From Selenomonas sputigena ATCC 35185 (lineage in GTDB: Bacteria > Bacillota > Negativicutes > Selenomonadales > Selenomonadaceae): a DNA stretch of 64,000 bases. The position numbers and the translations under genes were made by a program. Below are positions 52,371 to 62,057 of the stretch, in pieces; position 1 is the first letter of the stretch; the number at the start of each line of letters is the position of its first letter. The notes under the pieces are model-generated. The model made no database searches. It was not told the origin of the DNA and was given only the letters and a program-made list of their open reading frames with translations. The stretch lies in the NCBI RefSeq assembly GCF_000208405.1, contig NC_015437.1:2039501-2103500 (forward strand). Reading direction: 5' to 3'.

Positions 52371-53283
52371 CTTTCCCTCCTTGCAGCATCGCGCCGTGGT
52401 GCTTCTCCTTCTTCATCTCGGGCGGCGTGTTCCAGCGCTTCTGAAACCACAGCCACTGCGTCGGGTTCTCGCGGATGACCTCCTCCATGAGGCGCGTCAT
52501 GCGCACGGTCAGGTCGTAGAGATCCTTTTCTGTATCGCCCGTGTCGACGTACTCCATGCGTTCATAGACGCGCACCGTATGCCTGCCGTCGGGCCGGCGC
52601 AGGATGAACGCAGGAACGACGGGCGCTCGAAACTTGCGCGAAAAGACGGCTGGCCCCAAGGGCGTCGCCGCCGTCTTGCCGAGAAACTCGATGAAGGCGC
52701 CGCCGGGACCTGCATCCTGATCGGCGAGGAAGCCGAGGATCTTGCCCTTCTTCAAGGCGCGCCCCGCCGCCAAAAGCTCGCTCGTGCCACGCGAAAAAAT
52801 CTCCGCGCCAATCGTCGCACGCAGATCGTCGAGGACGCGCGAATACTCGGCATTCGGCTGCGTCTTGGCGATTGCCGTGACGGGCAGACCCGACAGCGAG
52901 AAGGCGGCGGACAGCCACTCCCACGTGCCGATGTGACCCGTGAGAACGACGACGCCGTGCCCTTCGGCGAGCGCGTCCCGGAGGCGCTCCAGGTGCTCGA
53001 TCTCGATGTATTTATGCAGGTTCTCTCGGTTGAGCTTCGGCATGTAGAGAATCTCCAGCATGTTTTGCGCGAGGTTCACGAAAGAGGCACGTACGATTTT
53101 CCGCGCTTCCTCTTCCGAGATGGAAAGCCCCTGCATCATCTGGCGCACGGCAAGCTCGCGCTGCTTCTTGATGATCATATAATAGAGCCTGCCGAGCAGC
53201 GCGCCGAGGAAGAGCAGCGCGCCGTGCGGCAGGAAGCGCAGCGCACGGCTCAGCGCCATCAACGAGTTGTAGAGCATGAACAT
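52360..53283 (-). CDS. lpxL: Lipid A late acyltransferase (LpxL/HtrB family)
   Basis: The 307-residue membrane-associated enzyme adds a secondary acyl chain to Kdo-lipid A. The catalytic HX4(D/E) motif is in LTGHIGTWEW. Other family segments are GTSELLAAGRALKKGKILGFLADQD and NPTQWLWFQKRWNT near the end. It follows kdsC with an 82-bp gap that shows no gene. Which acyl position it serves is unknown. Confidence 0.92.
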   Translation of the reverse strand: MFMLYNSLMALSRALRFLPHGALLFLGALLGRLYYMIIKKQRELAVRQMMQGLSISEEEARKIVRASFVNLAQNMLEILYMPKLNRENLHKYIEIEHLERLRDALAEGHGVVVLTGHIGTWEWLSAAFSLSGLPVTAIAKTQPNAEYSRVLDDLRATIGAEIFSRGTSELLAAGRALKKGKILGFLADQDAGPGGAFIEFLGKTAATPLGPAVFSRKFRAPVVPAFILRRPDGRHTVRVYERMEYVDTGDTEKDLYDLTVRMTRLMEEVIRENPTQWLWFQKRWNTPPEMKKEKHHGAMLQGGKDEA

Positions 53284-53365
53284 TCACCTGCTGTCTTCAG
53301 ATTGTGAGATCTTGAGCGCACGCGCGCCCACCTCATAGAGCGCTGTGTCGTCCTTGCCAAAGCTG

Positions 53366-53926
53366 TCATTGCGAGACGTTCGTGACCTTCGCCGACGCGG
53401 TGAAGCGTGCGACAACGCCCTCCCAACGATCCTTTGCCTTCAGAATGAACTCGACGATCTCGCGCACGGCTCCCCTGCCGCCTGGATTTCCCGCCACAAG
53501 ACACGAAAGTTCCCGCACCTCGGCGGCAGCGTCAGCAGGTGCGGCAGGGAAGCCGACCTGCTCCATGACGGCAAGATCGACAAGGTCGTCGCCGATGTAA
53601 GCAATCTCTTCATCGCGAAGGCCGTGACGCGCCTTGACATCGTCGTAGGCCGAGCGCTTGTCGATGTGCCCGAGGTAGACGTCCTCGATCTTGAGATCGG
53701 CAGCTCGGCGGGAAACAATGGCGGAGTCGCGCCCCGTGATGACGGCCAGACCGAACCCTTCGTTCTGCCACAGGCGCATGCCGAGTCCGTCGCGCACGTA
53801 GAAAGGCTTCATCAGCTCGCCCGTCTCGCCCATATAGATGCCGCCGTCGGTCAGAACGCCGTCGACGTCGAGGATGAGGAAGCGCACGCGGTGCGCACGC
53901 TCCCTCGCATCTGCAGAAAGAATCAT
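53366..53926 (-). CDS. kdsC: 3-deoxy-D-manno-octulosonate 8-phosphate phosphatase
   Basis: The 186-residue HAD phosphatase frees Kdo from Kdo-8-P. Motif I is DVDGVLTDGGI, motif III/IV are in IAYIGDDLVDLAVM, and the tetramer-type C-terminus includes AGNPGGRGAVREI. Its ATG directly follows the kdsA TGA. No kdsD isomerase gene lies between kdsA and kdsC, as is common in other genomes. Confidence 0.96.
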   Translation of the reverse strand: MILSADARERAHRVRFLILDVDGVLTDGGIYMGETGELMKPFYVRDGLGMRLWQNEGFGLAVITGRDSAIVSRRAADLKIEDVYLGHIDKRSAYDDVKARHGLRDEEIAYIGDDLVDLAVMEQVGFPAAPADAAAEVRELSCLVAGNPGGRGAVREIVEFILKAKDRWEGVVARFTASAKVTNVSQ

Positions 53927-54760
53927 TCAGACCAGCTTCCCTTTCACCACGTTGTAGATTGCCAGCACTTCCTTCAAAAGCTCTTCGAGCTTGTCGAGGT
54001 AGAGGCTGTTCGGGCCGTCGCAGAGCGCCTCCTCGGGATTGTCGTGCACTTCCATGAAGAGTCCGTCGACGCCGGCGGCGACGGCGGCGCGTGCCAGAGG
54101 CTCGACGAATTCGCGGTTGCCGCCCGACGACGTGCCCGCGCCGCCCGGCAGCTGCACGCTGTGCGTCGCGTCAAAGATGACAGGCGCGCCGAACGTGCGC
54201 ATGATGGGGAAACTGCGCATATCGACGACGAGATTATTGTAGCCGAACGAGGCGCCGCGCTCCGTCAAGAGGATGTCGGAGCAGCCGCCCTCGTGCAGCT
54301 TGTCGACGACGTTGCCCATGTCGCGCGGCGCGAGGAACTGCCCCTTCTTGACGTTGACGACGCAGCCGGACTTTGCCGCCGCGTAGATGAGGTCGGTCTG
54401 GCGGCACAGAAACGCGGGGATCTGCAGCACGTCGACGACCTTCGCCGCCGGCGCGATCTGCGACTCCTTGTGGACGTCGGTCACGACGGGCACATCGAGC
54501 TCTTCCTTGATCGCCTGTAGCATTTCGAGCCCCTTCTTGAGCCCCGGACCGCGGAAGCTGTTGAAAGACGAGCGGTTCGCCTTGTCGAACGACGCCTTGA
54601 AGATGTAGGGGATGCCGAGCCTCGCGGTGATTTCCTTGATCGTGCGTCCGATCAAAAGGCAGCGCTCCATTTCCTCAAGGACACACGGCCCCGCCATGAG
54701 CACGAGCGGGCTTCCCCCGCCGATCGTGAAATCTCTGACCTTCACCTTGTTCATCATCAT
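53927..54760 (-). CDS. kdsA: Kdo-8-phosphate synthase
   Basis: The 277-residue enzyme condenses PEP with arabinose-5-phosphate. Family motifs include [32 protein letters not shown] and [11 protein letters not shown]. Three ATG codons in a row occur at the start; the first (54760) has AAAGGCGG four bases upstream. An in-frame ATG within the upstream family B hairpin (54817) would add 19 residues and is considered unused. Confidence 0.97.
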   Translation of the reverse strand: MMMNKVKVRDFTIGGGSPLVLMAGPCVLEEMERCLLIGRTIKEITARLGIPYIFKASFDKANRSSFNSFRGPGLKKGLEMLQAIKEELDVPVVTDVHKESQIAPAAKVVDVLQIPAFLCRQTDLIYAAAKSGCVVNVKKGQFLAPRDMGNVVDKLHEGGCSDILLTERGASFGYNNLVVDMRSFPIMRTFGAPVIFDATHSVQLPGGAGTSSGGNREFVEPLARAAVAAGVDGLFMEVHDNPEEALCDGPNSLYLDKLEELLKEVLAIYNVVKGKLV

Positions 54761-54777
54761 AGTACCGCCTTTCTCTT

Positions 54778-54850
54778 GGGGAGTCACGGATAAACTCAAC
54801 TGCCCAGCTTCACACATCCGAGCGACCTCATTTTATCAGCAAATTCTTAA
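54778..54850 (-). repeat. Family B short hairpin element before kdsA
   Basis: Outer arms GATAAA/TTTATC and the loop GGATGTGTGAAG are conserved, while the inner stem is weaker than in the copies at 15984 and 32486. It has the orientation of kdsA and ends about 20 bp before its ATG. A terminal fragment (GGATTCGCTGATAGATTCCT) follows at 54861-54880. Confidence 0.75.
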
Positions 54851-54913
54851 AAACAATTAAGGATTCGCTGATAGATTCCTTGCGCCATATCGTTTTTGTC
54901 CGAAACACATTTC

Positions 54914-55648
54914 TTACGCCAGCCCCTGCTCCCGATAAATCTTGTTCACGAGCGCGAGGTCTTCCGGCGTATCGACGCCGACGAAGCGGCAATCCGTTTC
55001 CAGCACGCGGATGCCGTAGCCGTTTTCGAGCGCCCGAAGCTGCTCCAGCGACTCCGCCCTCTCCAACGGCGTCGGCTCAAGGCGTGCGTAGCGCAGCAAA
55101 AAGTCGCGCCGATAGGCGTAGATGCCGATGTGCTTGTACACGGGGCCTGCCGCCGCACGCGGATAGGGCACGAGCGAGCGCGAGAAGTAGAGCGCGTAGC
55201 CGAGCTTGTCCACAATGACCTTGACGTTGTTCGGATTGAGCTGCTCCGCCGCGTCGTCCATGCGCACCATGACGGTCGCCATCGGCAGATTCTCATCCAT
55301 CTCGAAAGGCGCGATGAGCTCGTCGATCACGGAAGGCTCGATCAGCGGCTCGTCGCCCTGCACGTTGACGATGAGGTCGACCTCAGGGTATGCCTCTGCC
55401 ACCTCGGCGAGTCGATCGGTGCCCGTCGGATGGTCGGCGCGCGTCATGAGCGCCTCGCCGCCTTCCGCTCGCACAGCATCGTAGATGCGCTCGTCGTCCG
55501 TCGCCACGATCACCTTCTCAGGCTTTTGGGCGCGGCTCGCACGCTCTAGGACGCGGCAGATCATGGGCTTGCCGCAGATGTCGGCGAGCGGCTTGCCCGG
55601 CAGGCGCGTCGACGCATAGCGCGCCGGAATCACGCAAAGTGTCCTCAT
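54914..55648 (-). CDS. kdsB: CMP-Kdo synthetase
   Basis: The 244-residue enzyme activates Kdo with CTP. It starts TLCVIPARYASTRLPGKPL (nucleotide site) and has IVNVQGDEPLIEP, VYKHIGIYAYRRDFL and LEQLRALENGY. The ATG overlaps the stop of the waaA-lpxK gene (ATGA). Confidence 0.97.
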   Translation of the reverse strand: MRTLCVIPARYASTRLPGKPLADICGKPMICRVLERASRAQKPEKVIVATDDERIYDAVRAEGGEALMTRADHPTGTDRLAEVAEAYPEVDLIVNVQGDEPLIEPSVIDELIAPFEMDENLPMATVMVRMDDAAEQLNPNNVKVIVDKLGYALYFSRSLVPYPRAAAGPVYKHIGIYAYRRDFLLRYARLEPTPLERAESLEQLRALENGYGIRVLETDCRFVGVDTPEDLALVNKIYREQGLA

Positions 55649-58152
55649 GTTTCTTCTCCTCCCTTTTGCAGGGCAGCGATCCTTTCCTGCAGATGTGCAG
55701 CGAGCATATCCTGAAACTCCTTCGCACCTTCCTGGAACGTGACCTCGACGCAGATGACGAATACAGGGATCGGCACCTTCGCCTCAATGATCGTCAGCGG
55801 GATCTTCACGGCGTCCTTCTCCGTGATGACAATGGCTTCCGCCCCGAGGGAGATCGCCTGATCGAGGACGTCCTGCAGTTCCTTCGTCGTGTACTCGTGG
55901 TGATCGGGGAAGCGCAGGCTCTCGACGATCTTCGCACCGATATCGAAGAGCGTCTGCTCGAACGACATCGGATTGCCGATGGCGGAGACCGCCATGACGC
56001 GTTTGCCTTCGAGCGTCTTGATGTCGACGCCCTCGCCTGCGATGTCGCGATGCCAGTCCTTGAGGTCAACGAAGCGGCGCGGCTGATGGATGCTCTCCAT
56101 GATCAGAGCCTTCTCGTTGTACTTTCGTATCGTGTTCTTGATGTGCTCGCGCGAAACGCCGACCGCCTGATCGACCTTCGTCAGAAGGCACACGTCGGCG
56201 CGCTCGATGTGCGAGACAGGCTCTCGGAGCGTGCCGCGCGGCAGCATGTAGCCGTTGCCGAAGACATTGACCGCGTCGATGAGAAGGATGTCCACGTCGC
56301 GCGCAAGCTGCCAGTGCTGGTAGCCGTCGTCCAAGATCGCGACCTCCGCGCCGAAGTGCTCGATCGCGTACTGTCCCGTAAGCGATCGCTCGGCGCCGAT
56401 GAGCACGGGCACTTCGGGCAGATGCTTGGCGAGCATGAAGGCTTCGTCGCCCGCCTCGGTCGCGTCCATGTAGAGCTTCTGCCCGTCGGAGACAATGCCG
56501 ACGTCGCCGCGCCACTTCGCACGATAGCCGCGGTTCAAGATGACGACACGATATCCCATGTCGCGAATCGCCGCCGCCAGGTACTGTGCAGTCGGCGTTT
56601 TTCCCGTGCCGCCGACCGTGATGTTGCCGAGGCTGATGACGTAGCAGGAGAGCCGCTTGCGCTTGAAAAACCCCGCCTTGTAGCCCCAGAGTTTCAAGTT
56701 CACAAGCTGTCGGTAGATGACGGAGAACGCGTAGAGCAGCCCCATGACGCTGCGCAGGACCAGCCCCTCGGCATGGCGGCGACGCATGAGGTCGGTGACG
56801 TAGGTGCGAAAGTTTTCGACGCGCTCCGTCGTCCGCACCTTGCCCGCATTCTCTCCCTGCTCGAAGTCCTCCAAGAAGCTCCTCAAGATCACGGCGGTCT
56901 TTCGGGATGCGCCCTTGTTCTCGCCGATGATGGCGAGCGTCTCGCGCTCCATGCGCCGCCTTTCCCCTTCGTCCTCGAAGAGTCTGCAGACAGCTGCGGA
57001 AAGCTCCTCTCCATCGTGCACCGTGATGCAGGCATTCCTCTTCGTGAAGAGTACATGCGTATCCTTGAAGTTGAACATGTTGTGCCCGACGACGATCGCC
57101 TTGCCGTGCGCCGCCGGCTCTAAGATGTTGTGACCGCCGTGCGCGATGAGGCTGCCGCCGACGTAGATGACATCGCCGATGCTGTAGACTCTGCCGAGCT
57201 CGCCGATCGTATCGAGGATCACGATGTCGTGACCTTCGCTCGGCTCTTTCAGAAGTTCCGTGCGGCGTGCGACGGAAAATCCCTTGTGCCTGCAGAGCGC
57301 AGCGACCTCCGTCGTGCGCAGAAGCTCCCTCGGCGCAATGATGAGCCTGGTCTCGGGGAACTTTTCCCGAAGTGCGGCAAATGCATCGAGGACGGGCGTC
57401 TCCTCGCCTCGATGCGTGCTGCCCGCGAGGAAGATGCCGCCGCCCTTGCAAAGCCCCATCTCACGCAGGAGCTTTTCCTTCTCCGCGAGGCTCACGTCCG
57501 TGTACGTCTGATCGAATTTCGTATTCCCCGTGACGGTCACAAGCTCGGGCGGTGCGCCGAGGCGCATGATGTACTCGGCGTCGATGGGCGACTGCATGGC
57601 GAACTTCCGAACCGTGCTGATCATGTCGTCAAGGACGCTGTGCAGATGCTTGTAGCGCTTGACGCTCTTGTCGCTGATGCGCCCGTTGACCATCATGACG
57701 GGAATCTTGAGCTTCTTCGCCGTCCGCAGGAAGTTCGGCCAAAGCTCTGTCTCGACGGGCATGAAGACGCGCGGATGGATGCGGCGCAGGATGCTGCCGG
57801 CGCGCCACGGCAGATCGAGCGGGAAGTAGATGATGCTGTCCGCATCCTTGATGATGCGGTTCGCCATCTCGTATCCCGCCGTCGTGACGACGGATACGAG
57901 GATCGGACTCTTCGGGAATTCCTTGCGGAACTCGCGGATCAGGGGACTGGCGGCGACGATCTCGCCGACGGATGCCGCATGAACCCATATACAGTTCTTC
58001 TTCGCCACCTTGTCGAGCGCGTGCTCAGGAAAGAAGCCGAGGCTCTGGCGCACGCGTTCGACAAAGCCGCGCTCGCGCACGGCACGCACGAGGAACACGG
58101 GTATGATGAGGATGACGGCGAGGATCGCCGCGAGATTGTAGAGTAACCGCAT
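55645..58152 (-). CDS. Kdo transferase-lipid A 4'-kinase fusion (WaaA-LpxK)
   Basis: The 835-residue protein joins two consecutive enzymes of Kdo2-lipid A synthesis. Residues 1-430 are WaaA: N-terminal anchor, WVHAASVGEIVAASP with the probable catalytic Glu64, ETELWPN, GNTKFDQ and the donor-site GGHNILEPAAHG (339-350). After a linker (about 430-465), residues 465-800 are LpxK, with Walker A GGTGKTP (514-520), GYRAKWRG and LDDGYQHW. No stop or frameshift separates them. Membrane-associated, cytoplasmic face. It is flanked by msbA and kdsB. Confidence 0.93.
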   Translation of the reverse strand: MRLLYNLAAILAVILIIPVFLVRAVRERGFVERVRQSLGFFPEHALDKVAKKNCIWVHAASVGEIVAASPLIREFRKEFPKSPILVSVVTTAGYEMANRIIKDADSIIYFPLDLPWRAGSILRRIHPRVFMPVETELWPNFLRTAKKLKIPVMMVNGRISDKSVKRYKHLHSVLDDMISTVRKFAMQSPIDAEYIMRLGAPPELVTVTGNTKFDQTYTDVSLAEKEKLLREMGLCKGGGIFLAGSTHRGEETPVLDAFAALREKFPETRLIIAPRELLRTTEVAALCRHKGFSVARRTELLKEPSEGHDIVILDTIGELGRVYSIGDVIYVGGSLIAHGGHNILEPAAHGKAIVVGHNMFNFKDTHVLFTKRNACITVHDGEELSAAVCRLFEDEGERRRMERETLAIIGENKGASRKTAVILRSFLEDFEQGENAGKVRTTERVENFRTYVTDLMRRRHAEGLVLRSVMGLLYAFSVIYRQLVNLKLWGYKAGFFKRKRLSCYVISLGNITVGGTGKTPTAQYLAAAIRDMGYRVVILNRGYRAKWRGDVGIVSDGQKLYMDATEAGDEAFMLAKHLPEVPVLIGAERSLTGQYAIEHFGAEVAILDDGYQHWQLARDVDILLIDAVNVFGNGYMLPRGTLREPVSHIERADVCLLTKVDQAVGVSREHIKNTIRKYNEKALIMESIHQPRRFVDLKDWHRDIAGEGVDIKTLEGKRVMAVSAIGNPMSFEQTLFDIGAKIVESLRFPDHHEYTTKELQDVLDQAISLGAEAIVITEKDAVKIPLTIIEAKVPIPVFVICVEVTFQEGAKEFQDMLAAHLQERIAALQKGGEET

Positions 58153-58164
58153 ATTTCCTCTCCT

Positions 58165-59934
58165 TCATGTAGCGGGCTGCAAAGATCCTTCGCCCTTCTT
58201 CTCGCCCTCTCCCTCGCCTCGGAACTGGATATTGTAGAGCGTGCTGTAAAGCCCGCCCGCCGCCAGAAGTTCCGCATGCGTTCCCTGCTCGACGATGCGC
58301 CCGCCGTCGATGACGTAGATGCAGTCGGCGTTGAAGATCGTCGACAGCCGGTGCGCGATGGCAAAGGACGTCCTGCCCACCATGAGCTTGTCGAGCGCCG
58401 CCTGCACAATCTTCTCACTCTCCGTATCGAGCGCCGACGTCGCCTCGTCGAGGATCAGGATGCGCGGATTCTTCAGGATGGCGCGTGCGATCGCGATGCG
58501 CTGACGCTGGCCGCCCGAAAGATTCAAGCCGCGTTCACCGATCTTCGTTTCATAGCCTTGGGGAAGCTGCAGAATGAATTCCTCGGCGTTCGCCGCACGC
58601 GCCGCCTCCTCTATTTCCTTGTCCGTCGCGTCGAGCCTGCCATAGCGGATGTTTTCGCGCACACTGCTCGAAAAGAGCATCGTTTCCTGCGGCACGATGC
58701 CGATCTGCTCGCGCAAGGAGTCGAGTGTCACGTCGCGCACGTCGTGACCGTCGATCTCGATCACGCCTTCGTTCACCTCGTAGAAACGCGGGATGAGATT
58801 CGCGATCGTCGACTTGCCCGCGCCCGAAGGGCCGACGAAGGCGATGAGCTGTCCGGGGCTCGCCTCAAGCGACACATGCGAGAGTGCGGGAGCGCCCTCC
58901 TTGTAGGAAAAGGACACGTCCTTGACGGCGACGCGTCCTTCAATTTCGGGCAGCGGAACGGCCCCTTCCTTGTCATGAATCGTCTCTTCCATGTCGATCA
59001 CGTCAAAGACGCGATCGGCCGCCGCCATCGCACGCTGCACGGTGCCGTAGATGCGGCTGATGCGCTTGACAGGGTTCGCGAGATTCACGGCATACGTCAG
59101 AAACGCAACGAGAGCGCCTGCCGTCAGATCACCTTGCACGACCTCGTAGCCGCCGATCCACAAGATAAAGGTGACCGTGATCGCCGCGAGGAACTCCACG
59201 GTCGGTGTCAGGAGGCTCGTGAGCTGCACGTTCTTCATCTCGGCTTGGAAATTTAATTCGTTCTGCCTATGGAAACGTGCGATCTCATGGCGTTCTCGCA
59301 CGAAGGACTTGACGACGCGCACGGCAGAGATGCTTTCCTGCAGCAGCGAGTTGATGTCGGCAAGCCTTTCCTGGATGACGATGCCCGACTTCTTGAGCTT
59401 TTTGCCGAAAATATTCATCGCCTGTCCGACGAGCGGCACGGTGATGAGCGTGATCAGCGTAAGCTTCCAGTCGAGATAGAACATGAGCACGATGGAGCCG
59501 ACAAGCACGGAGCTTTCCGTCACAAGCTCGATGAGCTTGTCAACGAGAGCATTCTGCAATGCCTGCACGTCGTTCGTCACGTAGCTCATGATCTCCCCCG
59601 TCTGATGGCGGTCGAAGTAGGCGAGCGGCATGCGCTGGAACTTCTCGAAGAGCGCCTCGCGGATGTCGATGACGACGCGCTGCCCAACGAAAGAAACGAG
59701 GTAGCTCTGCCCATAGTAGAATATGCCGCGGAAGAAAAAGACGACGACGATACCGACCGCGATGAGGTTGAGCATCGCCATGTCGCGCTCCATGAGCACC
59801 TTGTCTATCATGTCCTTGATGATCCACGGCACATAAAGGTTCGCTGCCGCCGCAAGCACGATGCAGACGATGGCAAACGCCAGATGCTTCACATAGGGCC
59901 GTATGTAGTTCATCAAACGGATGTAGTTCTTCAT
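58165..59934 (-). CDS. msbA: Lipid A/LPS flippase MsbA (ABC exporter)
   Basis: The 589-residue half-transporter has a six-helix membrane domain (about 1-315) and an ATPase domain (about 335-575): Walker A GPSGAGKST, signature LNLSGGQRQRIAI and Walker B ILILDEATSALD. It flips lipid A core across the inner membrane. It overlaps the lpxB stop (ATGA) and lies 12 bases before waaA-lpxK. Confidence 0.94.
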   Translation of the reverse strand: MKNYIRLMNYIRPYVKHLAFAIVCIVLAAAANLYVPWIIKDMIDKVLMERDMAMLNLIAVGIVVVFFFRGIFYYGQSYLVSFVGQRVVIDIREALFEKFQRMPLAYFDRHQTGEIMSYVTNDVQALQNALVDKLIELVTESSVLVGSIVLMFYLDWKLTLITLITVPLVGQAMNIFGKKLKKSGIVIQERLADINSLLQESISAVRVVKSFVRERHEIARFHRQNELNFQAEMKNVQLTSLLTPTVEFLAAITVTFILWIGGYEVVQGDLTAGALVAFLTYAVNLANPVKRISRIYGTVQRAMAAADRVFDVIDMEETIHDKEGAVPLPEIEGRVAVKDVSFSYKEGAPALSHVSLEASPGQLIAFVGPSGAGKSTIANLIPRFYEVNEGVIEIDGHDVRDVTLDSLREQIGIVPQETMLFSSSVRENIRYGRLDATDKEIEEAARAANAEEFILQLPQGYETKIGERGLNLSGGQRQRIAIARAILKNPRILILDEATSALDTESEKIVQAALDKLMVGRTSFAIAHRLSTIFNADCIYVIDGGRIVEQGTHAELLAAGGLYSTLYNIQFRGEGEGEKKGEGSLQPAT

Positions 59935-61082
59935 GCTTCCCTCTCGTTTCCCCTTCCTGCGGCCGCGGCAAGCACATGCGCCGCGACGCGCACGGAAGCG
60001 CCCGGAGGCCCGAGCTGCAGCACGGCGACCTTGAGACGCGCCATGACGGAGTCACGCTGCGGCTCGCCCTTATAGAGCTTCGCAGCTTCCTCGGCGATGC
60101 GCTCCGGCGTCACCTCGTCCTGCAGCAGCTCCGGCTCCGCCTCCTCTCCGAGGATGATGTTCGGCAGGCTGAAATGGTCAATCTTCACGAGCATCCTGCC
60201 GATGGCGTAGTTGAGCCTGCCCATGCGGTAGCAGACGACGGCGGGCAGATCCATCAGCGCCGCTTCCATGACGACCGTACCCGATGTCGCTATGGCGAAG
60301 TCGGCGACACCCATGAGGTCGTAGACGTGCTCCTCCGTCAGCTCGACGGAAGCGCCCGACTTTTCGATATGGCGCTCGATCTCCTGGCGCTCCAGTCCCG
60401 GCGCGACGGGCAGAAAAAAGCGCGTCTCAGGGCGTTTCTCCTTCAAGATCCGCACTGCCTTGAGCATGTCGGGCAGAAGAAACGAGATCTCCTGCCGACG
60501 GCTGCCGGGCAGGAGCAGCGCGGCACGCTCGCCGTCCTTGAGTCCAAAAAAGGCGCGCGCCGCCTCCGGCTCCATGTCGGCGCGTACGGTGTCGACGAGC
60601 GGGTTGCCGAGGAAGGAGACGTTCGCGCCCGCCGTGACGTAGGGGCCGATCTCGTGATGGAAGATCGTGACGATCTCCTTGGCGATCGCCGCGCACTTCT
60701 TCGCACGCCCCTTGCGCCATGCCCATGCCGACGGCGGGATGTAGGAAAAGACGGGGACGCCGAGCGCCTTCGCCTTCGCCGCAAGCCGCCAGTTGAAGTC
60801 GGGATAGTCGATGATGAGGAGGAGGTCAGGCTTTTCCTCGCGCATGGACTCGACGAGCGTCTTTTCCAACTGCAATAGGCGACCGAGTCCTAGAACAACC
60901 TCCCACACGCCCATGATGCTGTAGTCGCGACAGTCACGCACGAGACGCACGCCTGCCTCCGCCATCTTGGCTCCGCCGAAGCCGAAAAGCTTCACGTCCG
61001 GCTCCATCTCCAGCATTTCTTTCGCGAGGCGTGCGCCGTGCAAATCGCCTGACGCCTCGCCCGCCGACATCATGATCTTCAT
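59931..61082 (-). CDS. lpxB: Lipid A disaccharide synthase
   Basis: The 383-residue GT19 enzyme joins lipid X to UDP-diacylglucosamine. The start MKIMMSAGEASGDLHGA, then YIPPSAWAWRKGRAKK and a C-terminal ATSGTVVMEAALMDLPAVVCYR are family-typical. ATG 61082 follows AGAGGAGGGG. A longer in-frame reading would pass through a family B repeat and is rejected. Confidence 0.96.
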   Translation of the reverse strand: MKIMMSAGEASGDLHGARLAKEMLEMEPDVKLFGFGGAKMAEAGVRLVRDCRDYSIMGVWEVVLGLGRLLQLEKTLVESMREEKPDLLLIIDYPDFNWRLAAKAKALGVPVFSYIPPSAWAWRKGRAKKCAAIAKEIVTIFHHEIGPYVTAGANVSFLGNPLVDTVRADMEPEAARAFFGLKDGERAALLLPGSRRQEISFLLPDMLKAVRILKEKRPETRFFLPVAPGLERQEIERHIEKSGASVELTEEHVYDLMGVADFAIATSGTVVMEAALMDLPAVVCYRMGRLNYAIGRMLVKIDHFSLPNIILGEEAEPELLQDEVTPERIAEEAAKLYKGEPQRDSVMARLKVAVLQLGPPGASVRVAAHVLAAAAGRGNEREA

Positions 61083-61099
61083 CTTGCCCCTCCTCTTCG

Positions 61100-61187
61100 A
61101 AAAGCACGGACAAACACCGCCCCCATCTTCACGCCTCTGCCATCTGCGCAAATCCAGGGACTCAATTTCGCCAGCGCTTCTTTAAGC
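61100..61187 (-). repeat. Family B short element before lpxB, diverged
   Basis: It resembles the other short copies (AAGCGCTGGCGAAATTGAG at one end, TTTGTCCGTGC at the other, GCGTGAAGATGGGGGCGG inside) but is longer and less regular. It ends 18 bp before the lpxB ATG and has its orientation. Confidence 0.65.
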
Positions 61188-61232
61188 CGAAAAAGCGCGA
61201 GGATGCAGATCTTGCATCCACCGCGCAAATCG

Positions 61233-62039
61233 TCAAATCGCCGCGATCGTTATGCCGTTTTCGTCAGCGAGCGCCGCGACCTTCGCCTGATCGACGACGA
61301 GCACCCTGCCCGCCTCGATGGCGAGAGCTTTCGCCCCGGCGGCGATCATCGACTCGATCGTCGCCGTGCCGATCGCCGGCACATCGAAGCGCATGTCCTG
61401 CTGGGGCTTCGCCGCCTTGCCGACGGCAGCGCCGCCGCCCGAAAGCTCCCCGCCGCGCCTTATGCAGGCGTCCGTCCCCTCGATCGCTTCGAGCGCCATG
61501 ACCGCCTTCGCCTTGACGACGGCGGTCTGCCCGATGTCGAGCCGGCCGATCTCCTTCGCCATGGCGAGCGCCATTTCCATATCGGCGCGTTCCTCTGCGG
61601 TAGGTTCACGCTTCGTCAGCGTGCCCGCAGGCGGCATCAGCGTCTTTAAGAGAGCCGTCTGATCGAAGGCTTCCAAACCTTCCTTCGCAAGCTCCTTGAC
61701 GAAGGCGAGCATGATCGTGTCATCCTTCTTGTCGGGCAGCGACATCAGGAGCTGCATCATGCGCATGTCGGGCTGCTCGTGGCTGCCCGCGAAGAGAAGC
61801 TCCTTCGTAACCTTGCCGAGAAGCGTCACCTTCGTCACGCCGCGCTCCTTGAGGTAGTCGATGATCGCGCCGAGCTGTGCGACGTTGATCGCGCGATGAT
61901 CGGAAGCGACTTCCGCAAGTTCTTTATCCGTGCCCGCGAGAAGCGAAACGGCGCTGACCTCAATGCCGAGCGCCTTCGCCGCCTGTGCGCAGACGACGGG
62001 CAATCGCCCCACGCCGGCCAAAAGACCGATCTTTTCCAA
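61233..62039 (-). CDS. lpxI: UDP-2,3-diacylglucosamine pyrophosphatase LpxI
   Basis: The 268-residue DUF1009 enzyme makes lipid X, replacing LpxH of enterobacteria. Family segments are IGLLAGVGRLPV at the start, TLLGKVTKELLFAG, the DIGQTAVVK stretch and the C-terminal DVPAIGTATIESMIAAGA. Translation starts at TTG 62039 with GGAGGG seven bases upstream. It lies between lpxA and lpxB. Confidence 0.95.
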   Translation of the reverse strand: MEKIGLLAGVGRLPVVCAQAAKALGIEVSAVSLLAGTDKELAEVASDHRAINVAQLGAIIDYLKERGVTKVTLLGKVTKELLFAGSHEQPDMRMMQLLMSLPDKKDDTIMLAFVKELAKEGLEAFDQTALLKTLMPPAGTLTKREPTAEERADMEMALAMAKEIGRLDIGQTAVVKAKAVMALEAIEGTDACIRRGGELSGGGAAVGKAAKPQQDMRFDVPAIGTATIESMIAAGAKALAIEAGRVLVVDQAKVAALADENGITIAAI

Positions 62040-62057
62040 AGATTTTCCCTCCGATTT

